Shown here in pieces: positions 1-12,002 of a DNA stretch of 64,000 nucleotides (position 1 is its first letter; every line of letters starts with the position of its first letter). The stretch is from Phycomyces blakesleeanus NRRL 1555(-) (taxonomy: Eukaryota; Mucoromycota; Mucoromycetes; Mucorales; Phycomycetaceae), in NCBI RefSeq assembly GCF_001638985.1, contig NW_017265134.1, forward strand, positions 1,703,732-1,767,731. Reading direction: 5' to 3'. Below the pieces are notes generated by a model that worked only from the letters and a program-made list of their open reading frames with translations, was not told where the DNA came from and did not search any database. A program made the position numbers and the translations under genes.

Positions 1-154
1 GGATGAACGGGTGCTTTCCGTTGGTTTGCCACCATTCCAGCACCTCCTTCGCTACCAAGTCAGGTTTACGTCCTGAAGGAGATTGAGCCGCGTAATGCGG
101 GGACAAAGAACTTGGTGTCATGCTTTTTATTCTTTTACTCATGTAAAAGAACAT
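1..154 (-). CDS. 5' end of an unidentified protein-coding gene, cut by the window edge
   Basis: The reverse strand is open from an ATG at 154 (alternatives in frame at 142 and 121) to base 1, with an in-frame stop upstream of 154. From the ATG at 121 the visible peptide starts MTPSSLSPHYAAQSPSGRKP and continues with an acidic, Trp-containing stretch (EVLEWWQTNGKHPF). Base composition is richer in GC than the flanking DNA, which supports coding. About 40-50 residues are visible and I do not recognise the family. The rest of the gene lies left of the window. Confidence 0.55.
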   Translation of the reverse strand, partial: MFFYMSKRIKSMTPSSLSPHYAAQSPSGRKPDLVAKEVLEWWQTNGKHPFI

Positions 155-2003
155 TAAGTGAAATTAAATCAAATAGAATAGTTTCTTTATATATAGCTTT
201 AAATAAATAAATAAAGTATTTCTTAGCTATTGTCAACTTTAATAAAAAAAAACACGTTTTTAAACTTTTTTTTTTTACTTGATTGATGTCAATGTTGTAA
301 TTAGGTGGACTCATTTATAAGAAGAAATTAATCTAATCGAGTAAACATAAAAATAAATAAAATACTATTCGTATACTCTAAAGTGGTATTGATAACCGTG
401 TTTAACTATAGATGCTGTTTTTGTCTATAAAGTATATAAATTTCAGAATAATGCTTGATGATGCCGATGGCGTGAATTATATAGTATTAAATTTTGGCTA
501 ATCTGGATGGAAATTGTAAAGGGGATGTGTTGAAATCAGAGAAAGAAAAGAGAGAAAAAGAAAGATGCAAGAATCAAAAGGTAAAAGGCGAAAGAAAAAC
601 GAAGGTTAATAAAAGATGAGAAGGAATAAAGAAATATATGTTTGAAAGAGAGGCAGCAAAGACATAATGTGGATTGAATACACAGACTGTGCACAAGAAA
701 AAAAAAAGTTAATTTGGATTGATTTATAAAACAATAATCCTTTTTTATAAACATTTTTGTACTTTGAATATTAGTAAATGCCTGGTATCCTTCATTCGTT
801 ATTACACAAACACATGCGCAATTATATTCACAGTGGAAAGTATGATTTGAATTCAAATAAGAATAGTAGACAAGTACTGATAAGCTAAAAAGCATATCCT
901 TTAACATCATGTATGATAACAACTCGCCAAAGATGTACAGACAGCTTTTACATTGCAATCCTTAAAGGTGAGCTGACAGATATTAAGGTATATTAAATTG
1001 CCAAGACGTAAATATTATAAAGGGGGTACATTTTCATAATGAATTCCATGGAGTGGAGTGTAACTTTGATGCGTGCCGGGTATTACGGCCTATTCATTAG
1101 TATAGATTGTTCATATGTCAGTTTTCTTTTTTGTTTAGGTACTAATATTTAAAAGATACTATGCTTTTGCCATTTCAATATCGTCAATTCTCATTAAGCC
1201 ACTACAAAGATGTATTTATATTTCCACCTAATTTTGAAGAGATTGGGAAACTTATATACTATCAATAAAAGACAAACCATTAATCTAGGTCGATAGAAAT
1301 GACTTTTGTATATATTTTCATATATGAGTTAATGAATAAAAGTGTTTTCGAAAAGTATTTCAACCGGTTTAAAAATCCTCTCATTTCGGGAATACTTATT
1401 AAAAGTGGCACTACATAAAATAACCCAATGATTCCTAATTGTACAAAAGAATCTAATAATGTATAATCAAATGAAAATGTGATTATAAAAACTAAAAAAA
1501 GATACATTAGTGTGTGAATAAACCCATATATTCACGAGAGTGGATATAAAATATTATTCATAAAAGTAAAGGATCAAAGCGTAAAGTTTACCATAAGTAT
1601 CCTATAAAAATTTATATAGAATCACATTGGGTTTAATAGAAAAAAGTTTAATAAAAAAGAGATGTCTTTTATTGTACCAGTCTTCAATAGTCATATTTCT
1701 ACTTTGTTACACCCCTGGCATAAATAATAGCAAAACATTTCAAGAATTGAAATCATATCAAGTATGACACAAATTCATGGTAGGCAATATAATCCAAGGG
1801 TGCGAGTAATTAATAACCAAAAGGCTGTGTAATGATATTATACCTGTGAAATCGATACATCGAAATCCTTCTTGTTTTGACATGGCCAAATGTGTTTGAA
1901 ACACACAGTATATAAAGTACCTCCCATTTGAAGACTTAAGGATGGTATTAAAATTTTGATTTGTATTGATAGAATATTTGTTGCTAATGATTTTTGTGAG
2001 TTA
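155..2003. other. Intergenic, no gene seen
   Basis: AT-rich sequence with many stops in all frames. The longest open frame here (536-958, minus) is low-complexity Phe/Leu/Ser-rich and looks like chance. I saw no tRNA-like or repeat structure. Confidence 0.6.
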
Positions 2004-4125
2004 TTATTGATCTATATCCATCATTGACTCTGTTACTACTTGTGTATCAGGTTTTGTGGTTGCAATTTCTGCTGCGGCCTTGCTCATTTCATAATATTGG
2101 TTTGGATGTTCGATAATGGTTGCCTTTTCTGTCACCTTTGTATGTGTTACTTCAAAGTGTCGTGTACAGGCAAGTTGATAATGTCGATTATTGACCAGAG
2201 TCATAATCTCCTGTATCTGAGGCTTATCAATTTTATCTTTGTACAGTCTAGTTTCCAGGTTTTCAGGAGAGAAGTGTTTGAATGGGCAACCGTGGCTGTC
2301 CCCAGATGAAGGCTGATTGGATTGAATGATTTTCATACAGCTGTACAATCGTTTGTCAGAATATGTCACCGTTTTTTTCTTTATCTTATTGTAAAATTTA
2401 CCTGTAAGGCGTGTAATCCAGGCGTCTTCCTTCAAGGCCATAGTTATGTCGGATATTGTAAGCATACTCCTTTTGAAATTTATCATCTGGGAGATTTGCA
2501 AAGGCAAGTTTCCAGAATAAGATGGCTTCGTCAATATTGAGTCCTATTCCCTAAACATGTATCACGTTAAACACTTTATTTTAACTAGTTTTACATTTGA
2601 TTCTACTTACCTTGAGGAAAAGTCCGTATTGCATACGTCCGCCATGACGAAGATGCTTATTTGCTCGAAGAGAGTCGTGTAAATTGCGCATACACAATGG
2701 TGCATGTTCCGAAATTAACTATAACAATCGCACATAAGTTTTTTTTTGCCTTACTCAAATTTCATAGTTATTCTTACCCCATCTACATCACTAGCTTGGA
2801 CCGTGCCATCTGAATTATTTGATGCTCCGTATGATTTTCCTGTGTATTGTTTCTCAACATTAAGCAAGATCGGCCGGAGGCGATCATCCTCCTCCATACG
2901 TGGTAAGATTTTTGAAGTGACCTATTAAAAAAAATAAACATATTCTATTAATCTATAAAATAAATTCTAGCAGATATATTACCTCCAATGCCTTTGACAA
3001 ACGCAGTCTGAACTCATCCATGACCAAACTAACTTGTTCTGCCATTGGCACATACGCCTTTCCTTTGTGTATATATACAGATCGTCGTGATAAAAGGTCT
3101 GGTACTTTTTCAAAATCGACCTATTCCCCAATATGCAAATGTTATTTTTAATCAATTGCGTGTTACTCTTTGACCGACCTGCGTACCTCAAAATAAGTTT
3201 CGCTTTGTACTCGCTGGCGTACTTGGAGCAATTCTTTCTTTGAGCCACTATAACTAAGGGATTTTTCCAGCTGTGGAGTTATACTATCTTTTGTTTCTTG
3301 GTCAAGCTGTATCGATTATATATATTCTTATCAGTAATTTTTACTATTGACCCCCCACACAATCGATTTCAGAATATTTACAATCTTCCAGTTAAGGTTC
3401 AACTCTGTCAGAAACCGTCTTTTTTCTTCTTGTCCTTCTTGCTCAAATCGGTATCTGCAGCATAGCGTTCATGTTACTACCAAGTCTGGTTCGTGAATGC
3501 AGAACTAAAGAAAAACAATCCCCAAAAATATACCCATTTTAAAGAGAAAGTATGTACCTGAACAGATTGCATTCTTGTCGTAAAAACCATACTCTCAACT
3601 CCTCACTAGAAAATATATCGTGGATCAGATCAAACCTTATATCTGACAAATGAGAAAATATGATATGGATACCTCCGACAATAAGCAAGTCTGAGAACAT
3701 AGTGACTGATGTGATCTTTTCGACGGTCCTCGTATAATGTAGGTGATTGTGATATATTTGATTTAAGAGGAAGATGTTGTTCAAGTACAGGGTTCATTAC
3801 TCGCTCTAACTCGGCTCCACGAAGGTTTCTCAACGATGCGGTCTCGAGTGTCTTGAGAACTAATGAAAAATCCCCATAGTTTTTAAATCAGGCACTTTAC
3901 TCTTTTAATTTTCTCGAATTAAATGCTTGATTGAACTCTACCTTGAAGACGATCAAGCGCAAATAGTTCAAATTCTTCAATGGTGATCTCAGTACTTGGT
4001 GGTGCGAGATAAAAGTTCAATCGTGTTGGATATTGTTTACTGATGTCATTTCTACCATAGTCCGTAGATACTTGGGCATGATTTGCAGCCTCAAATCGAT
4101 TGATTTTTTTCTTTTGTCTGTGCAT
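2004..4125 (-). CDS. PRI2: DNA primase large subunit (PriL/Prim2), 10 exons, 495 aa
   Basis: This is the regulatory subunit of the primase heterodimer in the DNA polymerase alpha-primase complex, which makes RNA primers in the nucleus. Exons: 4125-3942, 3859-3673, 3605-3558, 3454-3382, 3306-3187, 3120-2983, 2921-2778, 2718-2611, 2550-2402, 2340-2004; together 1488 nt, one clean frame. The N-terminus carries the family signature [12 protein letters not shown], followed by [15 protein letters not shown] and [14 protein letters not shown]. All four cysteines expected to bind the 4Fe-4S cluster are present: C307 (PLCM), C385 (SCMKII), C402 (HGCPF) and C442 (LACTRHFE). Length matches the family (about 500 aa). 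The ATG at 4125 is the first that leads into the conserved N-terminus. Its upstream neighbour is the TBC gene on the same strand, 800 bp away. Confidence 0.96.
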
Positions 4126-4926
4126 TGCTGTTTAATCGAAAACAAGAAAAGGCGCGTGTCGTTGGACGCGGTCCAGAAAACCAAACGCGTAAGAATTGAT
4201 TTTTTTGGCGATGCGACAGTCACCTCTGCTCCGACAAAGAGGTCAAGGAATTAGGAATCTTGGACCACATTTAATTCTGCCATCTCATTCTTTCTTCTTT
4301 TTTCTTCTTTTTCACGCCCAAAAAAAAACCCCATTGCACAATTTCAAACGCTTTAAAATTACTTGGGTATATTACAGTTATAATGTTTAAAGTCTATCAG
4401 CAGCAGGTACCTGACAAAAAGCTATTAATCACAAGTCATATTGTAATATGTTTAAGCGTCTATTAATATAAAAGCATAACATTACTCTTATTAAAATCGG
4501 ACAGTGTCAAACCAATGATTTGTCTGCTATGTTCATATCTAATAAATCATACATAATTTTCTTTGTATACCAATTAGAGCACACTGAAACTGACTTGTCT
4601 ACCAATTGAGTATTCTAAGATTCATAATTTGCAATGATAATCCTAGAAACAGTTTATAATATAATGTTATATATAATTAAGACTATTATCGTTTATGACA
4701 GATAGCATGTTCTCTTGGCCATCACTCCCGATTATTTCGCTCGATATAAAAAAAAGGGGGACAATGTTGTTAAATAATCCTTATAAAACTGGGATAAAAG
4801 GCTGTATCAATAAATTAAACAAATAAAGTTCGAGCATAGAAACGAAAATAAGGTATTCAAGATTTTATACAAATAATAAGAAGGGGTATAACAAGGAGAA
4901 ATAATTAAACCGGTTGTATATCTAGA
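4126..4926. other. Intergenic between PRI2 and the TBC Rab-GAP gene
   Basis: Holds the presumed PRI2 promoter (near 4126-4400, including a CT-rich run around 4280-4310) and the 3' flank of the TBC gene. No gene or structured RNA was recognised. Confidence 0.6.
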
Positions 4927-7643
4927 TTATGAGTGTCTATTATTCTTTTGTATTGCCTGCCACTTCTGCTTCATCATCTCATTCTCACTTTCGCTCTGAG
5001 CGTACTTCATTTTGTAATCTACTAGAGTTGCTTCTACTTCTAATAAGCGATCCTCTAACTGTGAATTGCGATTCACAAGGTGGGCATTTTTCTGAGCCAA
5101 TCTATTAAACATATCACTACCATCTGTCTTTACTGGTGCCGCTTCCGCAAAGTTTGGATCGGATCGGTATTTTCCCAGCAATCGTCGCAGTTCTTGGTTT
5201 TCATCGTTCATCTGAGCCATCTCCATTTTGACTGAGATCAGTTGGTGGGCAACATCTTGATGCTCATCCTGAAGGATATTAAACGAATGCTCCATACGTC
5301 TCAGTTTTTCTGCTAGCTCTGCATTTTGTCGTCTAAGCTGGTCTTCTGGAGAATGTAATTTTGCTTCTTTGGCAGATTCAACTGCATACTTCTTAGAGAT
5401 CTTTTCTAGCTGTCGAGCAGTAATATTGAAACCATATGCATCATGTACAAATGCCGCAGGCTCATCCTAATAAGAAAAATAGCATTTATTAGTAAGTACA
5501 TATTTCAGAGTGTTTACTTTTTACAGCTACATAATCTCTTACCTGATAAACATCGAATATACGGTTACTAAAGAATTCTAACAGAGTTTCAAACTCTAGA
5601 TTGAGAAGCGTCTTTTGATTCTTTTTCATTAAAGCAAGTGCAAAGTTCAAGAGGATTGAAGATCCTTCAACAAAGACCAAATCAAATACACGAAAGACAA
5701 GCTCAAATGGACAACGGTAAGAGAAAAGAGTCATAAACCATTGGGATGCATACATGGTTGGTTTGATTCCATGAGTTTCCAAATGTTTGTGGACCTGGGG
5801 TAGTGTTTGGAGTAATAACTGATCAAATTGATAGAGTCTTTCGTGAAGTGTCTCCATCTGTGGTGTAAAATGTCCGCGCAAACCATAGTGGCTCATCAAC
5901 TTGACCAAAACACAAAATACAGCTTCATCTGGCATCTGTGTATAGCCACACAATAACAAGGGACTTAGTAAATTGCCTGCGAAAAAATACTCTAGACAAA
6001 AAAGAGACCTACATGTAACAAAAGACATCCAACTACGAATGGGAGACCTTGGCAGTAGCCTACTTTCTGGTCGAACAAACTGTATGCTTTGATGACATTG
6101 AACAGCATCTGTTGCCCTTCTCCATCCTTTTCTTGGAAGAAAGGATGCGTAGGAAAGGTGCGGGCTAAATCGCGACGAATGATTTTTTCATGAGGACTTG
6201 TACGCTTAAGCAACTCACGGTATTCACACTCTAGTTCGTTACTGTCTCTTGATTTTGAAAATATTTGCCACATCATTCCACGCAAAGAAGGAGGGATACC
6301 CACAGCAAGATGCAATCGTAGATTTTGAACATCTGATTTTACCATCTCGTCAAATCCAGAAATTACAGAAGCCCAAAATTCTATAGATATGTCAGATTTT
6401 CATTGTCATTTTTCTAAAGCAATAAACTTCTTTATTTACCCCAGTCATAGTCATTGTTGGTGTCTTTCAGGCTCTTCAGACTGGAGGCTGTCTCTTCTTT
6501 CAAGGCAATTTGTCTAGGTGTCTCACGCGGGTGAACGTTCTCTTGAGTTGGCTTTCCAAATTTTGCTTTAAGCATATCATAGTAGCTCGGCGCTGCCGGT
6601 GAAGCTTCAACTGCAGTTTTGTATATTTCCGAAAGTCTTTTGCTCTGTCTCTCCTGATATACTTGGGATGGGCGCTCAATGTTAATAGATGTTCTCCCTG
6701 AGCCGGCAGATTTTGCAGATCGGATCGAATTGGTCAGAGAAGACGCTCGTTTCAGGCCCATGGACTCTTCTGGCTTTGGAATACTTGGTTGAGCACTGTG
6801 AGATCTTATATGAAGACCACTTTTTTTTGGTTGAAGAGAGTCGGATGAAGGTGGGTCTCCGAGAACACCAAAAACGGGCATACTGGACTCCTTATGTGGT
6901 TGAAACAGTTCAGAAGGAGTCTCGTCAGGGGTTACCGGTACAACCGCACCGATCACAGGGAGTGTGTTTTGGGATGGTGTCAAAGATGGTGTAAAGGTAC
7001 TGGATGGAATAGAAGGTGGCATTTGGATTGTTGGTTGGGTTGTCATGGAGACTGTACCTGATCGTCCTCTACGTCCTACCAAGGTGTTGTATGTTTGGAT
7101 GTGCTGGGTATTAATGTCTTTCTGTTCAGCTGTCATTGGGGCTTGTATGACAACATCTGGATTAGATTTAGCGGATAAACGCTGTGTTTTTGTAGTAGTG
7201 GGTGTAGTCATAGCCGTATCTATCGAGTCGTCTGAATCCTCATCATCACTCGAGTGGGTATCTGTGCGTAGAACAGCGGGTTTCTTTTTTGGGTACTTCT
7301 TCTCGGGTGGCCCGGGGTTATCGTGACGTCTGTAGTCTTGTACTGACGAATCTGGCTGATCGAGACGGGTAGCATCGGATATAGAATTTTGGTCATCGTC
7401 TTCGCCCTCTGACTCTGAGCTGCTTGTAGCTTCGTCGTCTGTTTGGACCTGTATGGTAAACCCAAAGTGATCGCAAAATTCGGAACTGTGTGGATTTTGA
7501 AGGGCGTCGTCTACAATATCAAGGTCAAACTGAGAGAGCTCGTATGGCTCAGGAACGCTGTCGTCACTTAGGGTTATACGCTCAGGTGTATACTCAATAT
7601 CTGTGTCTGATACGTCAGATTGTTTTTCCAATGAGTTAGACAT
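4927..7643 (-). CDS. GYP5: TBC-domain Rab GTPase-activating protein, Gyp5/EVI5 type, 834 aa
   Basis: Predicted GAP for Rab/Ypt GTPases in ER-Golgi or secretory traffic (role inferred from family). Exons: 7643-6440, 6380-6013, 5935-5543, 5466-4927; total 2505 nt. Residues 1-400 are Ser/Thr/Pro-rich, acidic and probably disordered. The TBC domain spans roughly 425-640 and keeps both catalytic fingers: Arg475 in IIRRDLARTF and Gln512 in GYCQG. Residues 690-830 form a heptad-rich coiled coil. Disordered N-terminus, TBC, then coiled coil is the layout of yeast Gyp5/Gyl1 and animal EVI5. The first ATG (7643) follows a T-rich leader. The symbol rests on architecture; another EVI5-like paralogue is possible. 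Confidence 0.9.
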
Positions 7644-10600
7644 GAGGAGGGATGTCGAATGTTTGTGTTTCCAGTAGAAAGAAGAAGTTGTTTTTTTTAT
7701 AGTCTATGCGAAAAAGGGAAGCACCTGACAATAAAACTGCTGTGACGTTCTTGTCTTGAGTACAAGGCTGAACAAATAGATTTGGTTGGTGTTGCAAGGC
7801 TTTTGTGGTATAAAAATAGAGTTTCTGTACACGGAATCTCCGGAGAAGCCACGGTATTTTTTTTTTCTTTTTTTTTCGTTTTTCTTTTTTATTTCGATTT
7901 GCGGTTTTGTAATTGAATCCTGCATTTGGAAACCCCCCAGGATTTACGCTGACAAAAAGTAGGTTTTATCCAATCATAGCTCATTTTACAATATATCAAT
8001 ATCACATTTGCCTTTATTACTCCTTTTATTAAACGCCTTTTAGTTTATATGTTTATATTTATATACGTATATGTATGTATGTGCTTAATAATTTTTGACA
8101 AAGTTTCGAAGACTTGATAAAAAAGGTAATAAAAATTGTTAAAATCAAGGTTTGGGCCAATCAAATTATGTCCATTACATCATAAAACGCGATATCTTTG
8201 AGTAAAAATAGGACAAAACAAAACCTTGGTATAAGAATACTTATCTAGTGAGCGCCTCGCAGCCAGTATATTTGATACTGTAAATGTAAATATTAAACTA
8301 ACACAAATGATCTTGTAGGTGACAAATATAACATTCTTAAATATTCTCTAGAAATAATCTAGTTGAACGCTGTACAGTATATAGTTGTCTGTCTGTGCGG
8401 GAAATTTGATATTTTTAGGAAGATTTAGAGTACAACTTTTGTCTGTAGCTCAATACGTTATACAAATTCATACTAAAAAGACTGGGCTTCTTATTAATGT
8501 GCATGTACATTAAGTAATATTTTGTAAAAGAAAGAAAAGCCATTTAAGTAAAGGAATAGGTGACAGAAATAGAGATTAATCGCACTAGCTACTAAAAAAG
8601 AAAGAGAAACTATAGTCCAGTGGTGTCCCTTTTTGTGATCTTTTGACAAGCGGACAGGAACAATGAGAAATGAGAATATTCCGATCTTGATTCATTGTCA
8701 AATATATCAGTTCAGTCTATTGCTTACTATAGAGACTATCTGCGTAGATCAAAGCTGTAAGTCTGTCCTGCCATTTTCTTGGACAAACCTCCTTCTTCTC
8801 CTTCTTCTCCTTGAATAAAATCCAGAAGGGACTATTTGTACTTGTGTGCATCAGAACCTGTACTTGTAACCTAAACATCTTATTTACCTTCTTTTTAAAA
8901 ACATGGCTTCAGTCGAAATAATTACAAATAAAGTAGAGAAACTCGCCGAAGTATGCTGTAACTGAGAGACACTTTTAAAGCTTTTGTAACAGTCATAATA
9001 ATACTGAGGGCCTTGTGTTTGTCAAATGAAAGATCAGTTTGTAAATAATCATATTTTAGTTATTTATTTATTTTTGCATTTCGATATAGTTATCTTTAAG
9101 CTTATCAGTTACAATAGACTTTGGTTAGTTAAAGTGATTTTTTGTCTGTGACACCATTTGATTAAAGTAAGAACCAAACGATTTAATTCATATATTTCCG
9201 TGTTTGTTTGGCTTTATACATGTCATTTCTAATGATCCAATGATCCTATGTTGTCTTTAAAATGCCATGATTTATGTAAGCTAACTATCAAAAGCATCTC
9301 TTATTATCCGAGGAGAGGTAAGCTACCTTTATCTTATAATCTATCCCCTATTTTTCTTCCGCTATTTCGTGTGAGTATCAGTATTCCTTAAAAATAACAA
9401 ACAATAAATTTACCAAATAAAAGCAATAATTATTATTTTCCACCAAGCTAAAGGACAATAAAGATGTGGACTACATAATATAGACAAAGCTAGTTTCAAT
9501 TTAGTAATATCTTTCAAGCCAATACAGTACCATATATGTTTAATACCCATTTATCCCAAACAAACGTGTGGCTACACATATTGTATAAAACAACACTTAT
9601 TGAAGATATCTGGCGATCTAGCAAAGAAAAGAAAAAAGCGTATTGATTTTAGGAATGGTATATACTTGAACGCTTGTGGTATGTACAAACACCTTTGAGC
9701 CACATAGTACTGTAATTGGTTTCACAAAAAAAGCTAGTACTCTTGCTTTTATTAATTCACGTCTATTATCTTGTTACTGTAATAGAGAAAAATCTACAAG
9801 ATTTAAATTTGCCCATGAGCCCTATACTCTCACACCATTTCTGCTGATCCTTTCTTTTGACAATGTTAGCATATCTTGTATAAGAAAATCTGAAACTACA
9901 GGATCTTCTTCATTTTCTTTTTTAAAGATGTTCAAAATCCATCTTGTGGTTTTATCCACAAAGTGATATATCGTTAGGCATTGTTTTCACGCTTGATATC
10001 TGAGAAGATAATATCCCAAATATTTACCAAATGACTTATCAAAATGCATAAAAAGCAATCCTTTAAGGTTTCATAGCAACCAACACACTTTAACATGATC
10101 TCATAATGCTCTGATTAGTATACGACGGGGGTTTTATTGACTATAAATGCAATAATTTGATTTTTATTGACTGTGCCAGACTGAATTTGCCAATCATCTC
10201 ATCTCATTAATAATATATAGACTATATTTAACTAATTTCTATACAGAGGGCTATATTTATAGACAAGAAGACTGTATTAAAATAAAGTGATCAATTATAA
10301 ATGTCTCCACTTTACACATTTTAGCTCGTAAGTAACAAGGTTATGTAGAGTTTTTTTTTAAGAAAAAATAAAAAATATATTCAGTATTAAAGAATATACA
10401 TTAAAGCGTTATTAAAAGGTATTAGTGTTTAAGGATACTATAGTTAAGCAACATTGAACTGAAATGGTAGAGAATGTTCTTGCTCATTTGCTTGGAGAGT
10501 CATATAAACGAGTAAATAAGAAATCATCTTTCTGTCGTGTACCATTTTCATTTAATATCTAGTTGACATTAAGACTTGATTCCCAGAACCAAGGTATAAT

Positions 10601-10863
10601 TAAAGACATGTAAAGAAAAATAAAGTAAATTGACCAACTAAATATCAGCTTACATTGGGTATTATTCAGTATTATGCAAATGACCCATTTGGTTGTTTTA
10701 AATAACTAGAGAATTAATCTTGTCCTAGTTTAAAAATTAATAAAGTTCAAATTGTGTACGCTCTGCGCTCCGATCCCTATAGCATTAAGCCACTGTGACA
10801 GGCTTGACTTTGTCAGTTACTTGTTCAATGAGCTGATTGTTTGAATTAAACTTAATCAACACC
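7644..10863. other. 3.2-kb intergenic region with possible coding relics only
   Basis: No intact gene was found. Two minus-strand stretches look weakly coding: a 47-codon open segment 8717-8857 preceded by a plausible acceptor, and 9620-9975, about 120 codons in one frame broken by two stops (see findings). An isolated ATG at 8903 (+) has a CT-rich leader but opens only 20 codons. Otherwise the sequence is AT-rich and stop-dense. Confidence 0.5.
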
Positions 10864-11787
10864 ATGAACCAGACAAAGCAACCAACACAGGGTAGCAATA
10901 CTACACAGAATGAACCCAGGCAAAAATACGGAAAGCAAAAAACAAATAAAGGCAAAAGTCTTGATAGTATGTCCAAGATTAAAAAGCGCATTAGAGATGT
11001 CTCTCGCACATTGAAAAAAGTATGAATAGCGAATCAGAACATTGAATCTCGCCAAAACAAGTACATTTGATTAAAAGGCTAAGTTTACTCTACCTGTTTA
11101 TTGTAGGGTGCTCGCACAGCTAAAATTAGAGTCGAATCTGAGAGACGCATTAGAGCTTTGGAATACGAATTAGGCGAGAAGACGATTGATGCACAAGAAC
11201 AAAAGAACGCAACTGCTTATCACCAAGTTAAGCATATCGGTAAATATGATTTAGTTTTCCGTTTAATACAATTTAACTAAATTCAAATAGAGCGAAAAAA
11301 GGCAGAACGTAAATTGGCTCAAGCAACCTCTGCCCTGGAAGCAGCATCAGAGGAGGACAAGGAAGAGGCAGAGAAGCTTGTAGAGGAGCGTAAAATTGAC
11401 TTGTTGTATACAAAGGTAAAACAAAGAATAGCAGTAATTTATAAACCGAAATGTTTTTGCCTTTTTTTTCTAATCTTGGTTATATAGCATTTCCCCAAGA
11501 GTTTACCTTATGTATCTATTATCAGCAAAAGTGACGAAAAAAAGCAAAACACAACACGGGAAGAAGTACGAGAGAAGATCCGAGAGAGTATTAAGAACGG
11601 CGAAGACTTTACAGACATGCAAAAGTTCTATCGTGACAAGTGTCGGGCATGGTTGGAGAAGTCCAAGAAGATTCCTGCTGCAAAGCCCGTGGATGTGGAT
11701 GAAGAGGCACCCGTAGATGATAAGATGGACGAAGATGAAGATAGTGATGCTGAAAAGGATAGCAAGAAGGATGACTTCTTTGAATAA
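10864..11787 (+). CDS. EFG1: rRNA-processing protein Efg1, 237 aa
   Basis: Efg1 family nucleolar protein needed for maturation of 18S rRNA in the small-subunit processome (role from family). Exons: 10864-11019, 11107-11239, 11291-11415, 11488-11787; 714 nt in frame. It is strongly basic and helical: KIKKRIRDVSRTLKK, then RVESERRIRALEYELGEK, YHQVKHIERKKAERKL and the family motif LLYTKHFPKSLPYVS across the exon 3/4 junction. The C-terminus is acidic (DKMDEDEDSDAEKDSKKDD). Introns are 87, 51 and 72 nt. The ATG at 10864 is the first in frame; the open frame upstream lacks another ATG. The next gene starts 215 bp downstream on the same strand. Confidence 0.9.
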
Positions 11788-12002
11788 AAGTTATGATGGC
11801 CGCAATCACAATACAAGGTCTCACTGGTGAATGCATTAAAAATCTAGCCAACAGTGTTTTTGGGCGTGCTCACTATAGAACAAACAAACAATATAGAATC
11901 TTGGTGGAATCCTCAATAAAAAAGAGACACGCCATGACATTTTCTTTCTGCTCATTCTTTGTTCGATTCTTTTCTTTTAACGGTACACTAATATAAACTA
12001 CT

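Noticed and set aside
536..958. 140-codon minus open frame
   Set aside because: Phe/Leu/Ser/Tyr-rich, no domain, AT-driven codons; looks like chance in AT-rich DNA.
6689..7326. Plus-strand open frames opposite the TBC gene
   Set aside because: Antisense shadows of the Ser/Pro-rich N-terminal exon, which has strong family support.
8903..8962. ATG with CT-rich leader (MASVEIITNKVEKLAE)
   Set aside because: Opens only about 20 codons and no convincing second exon follows.
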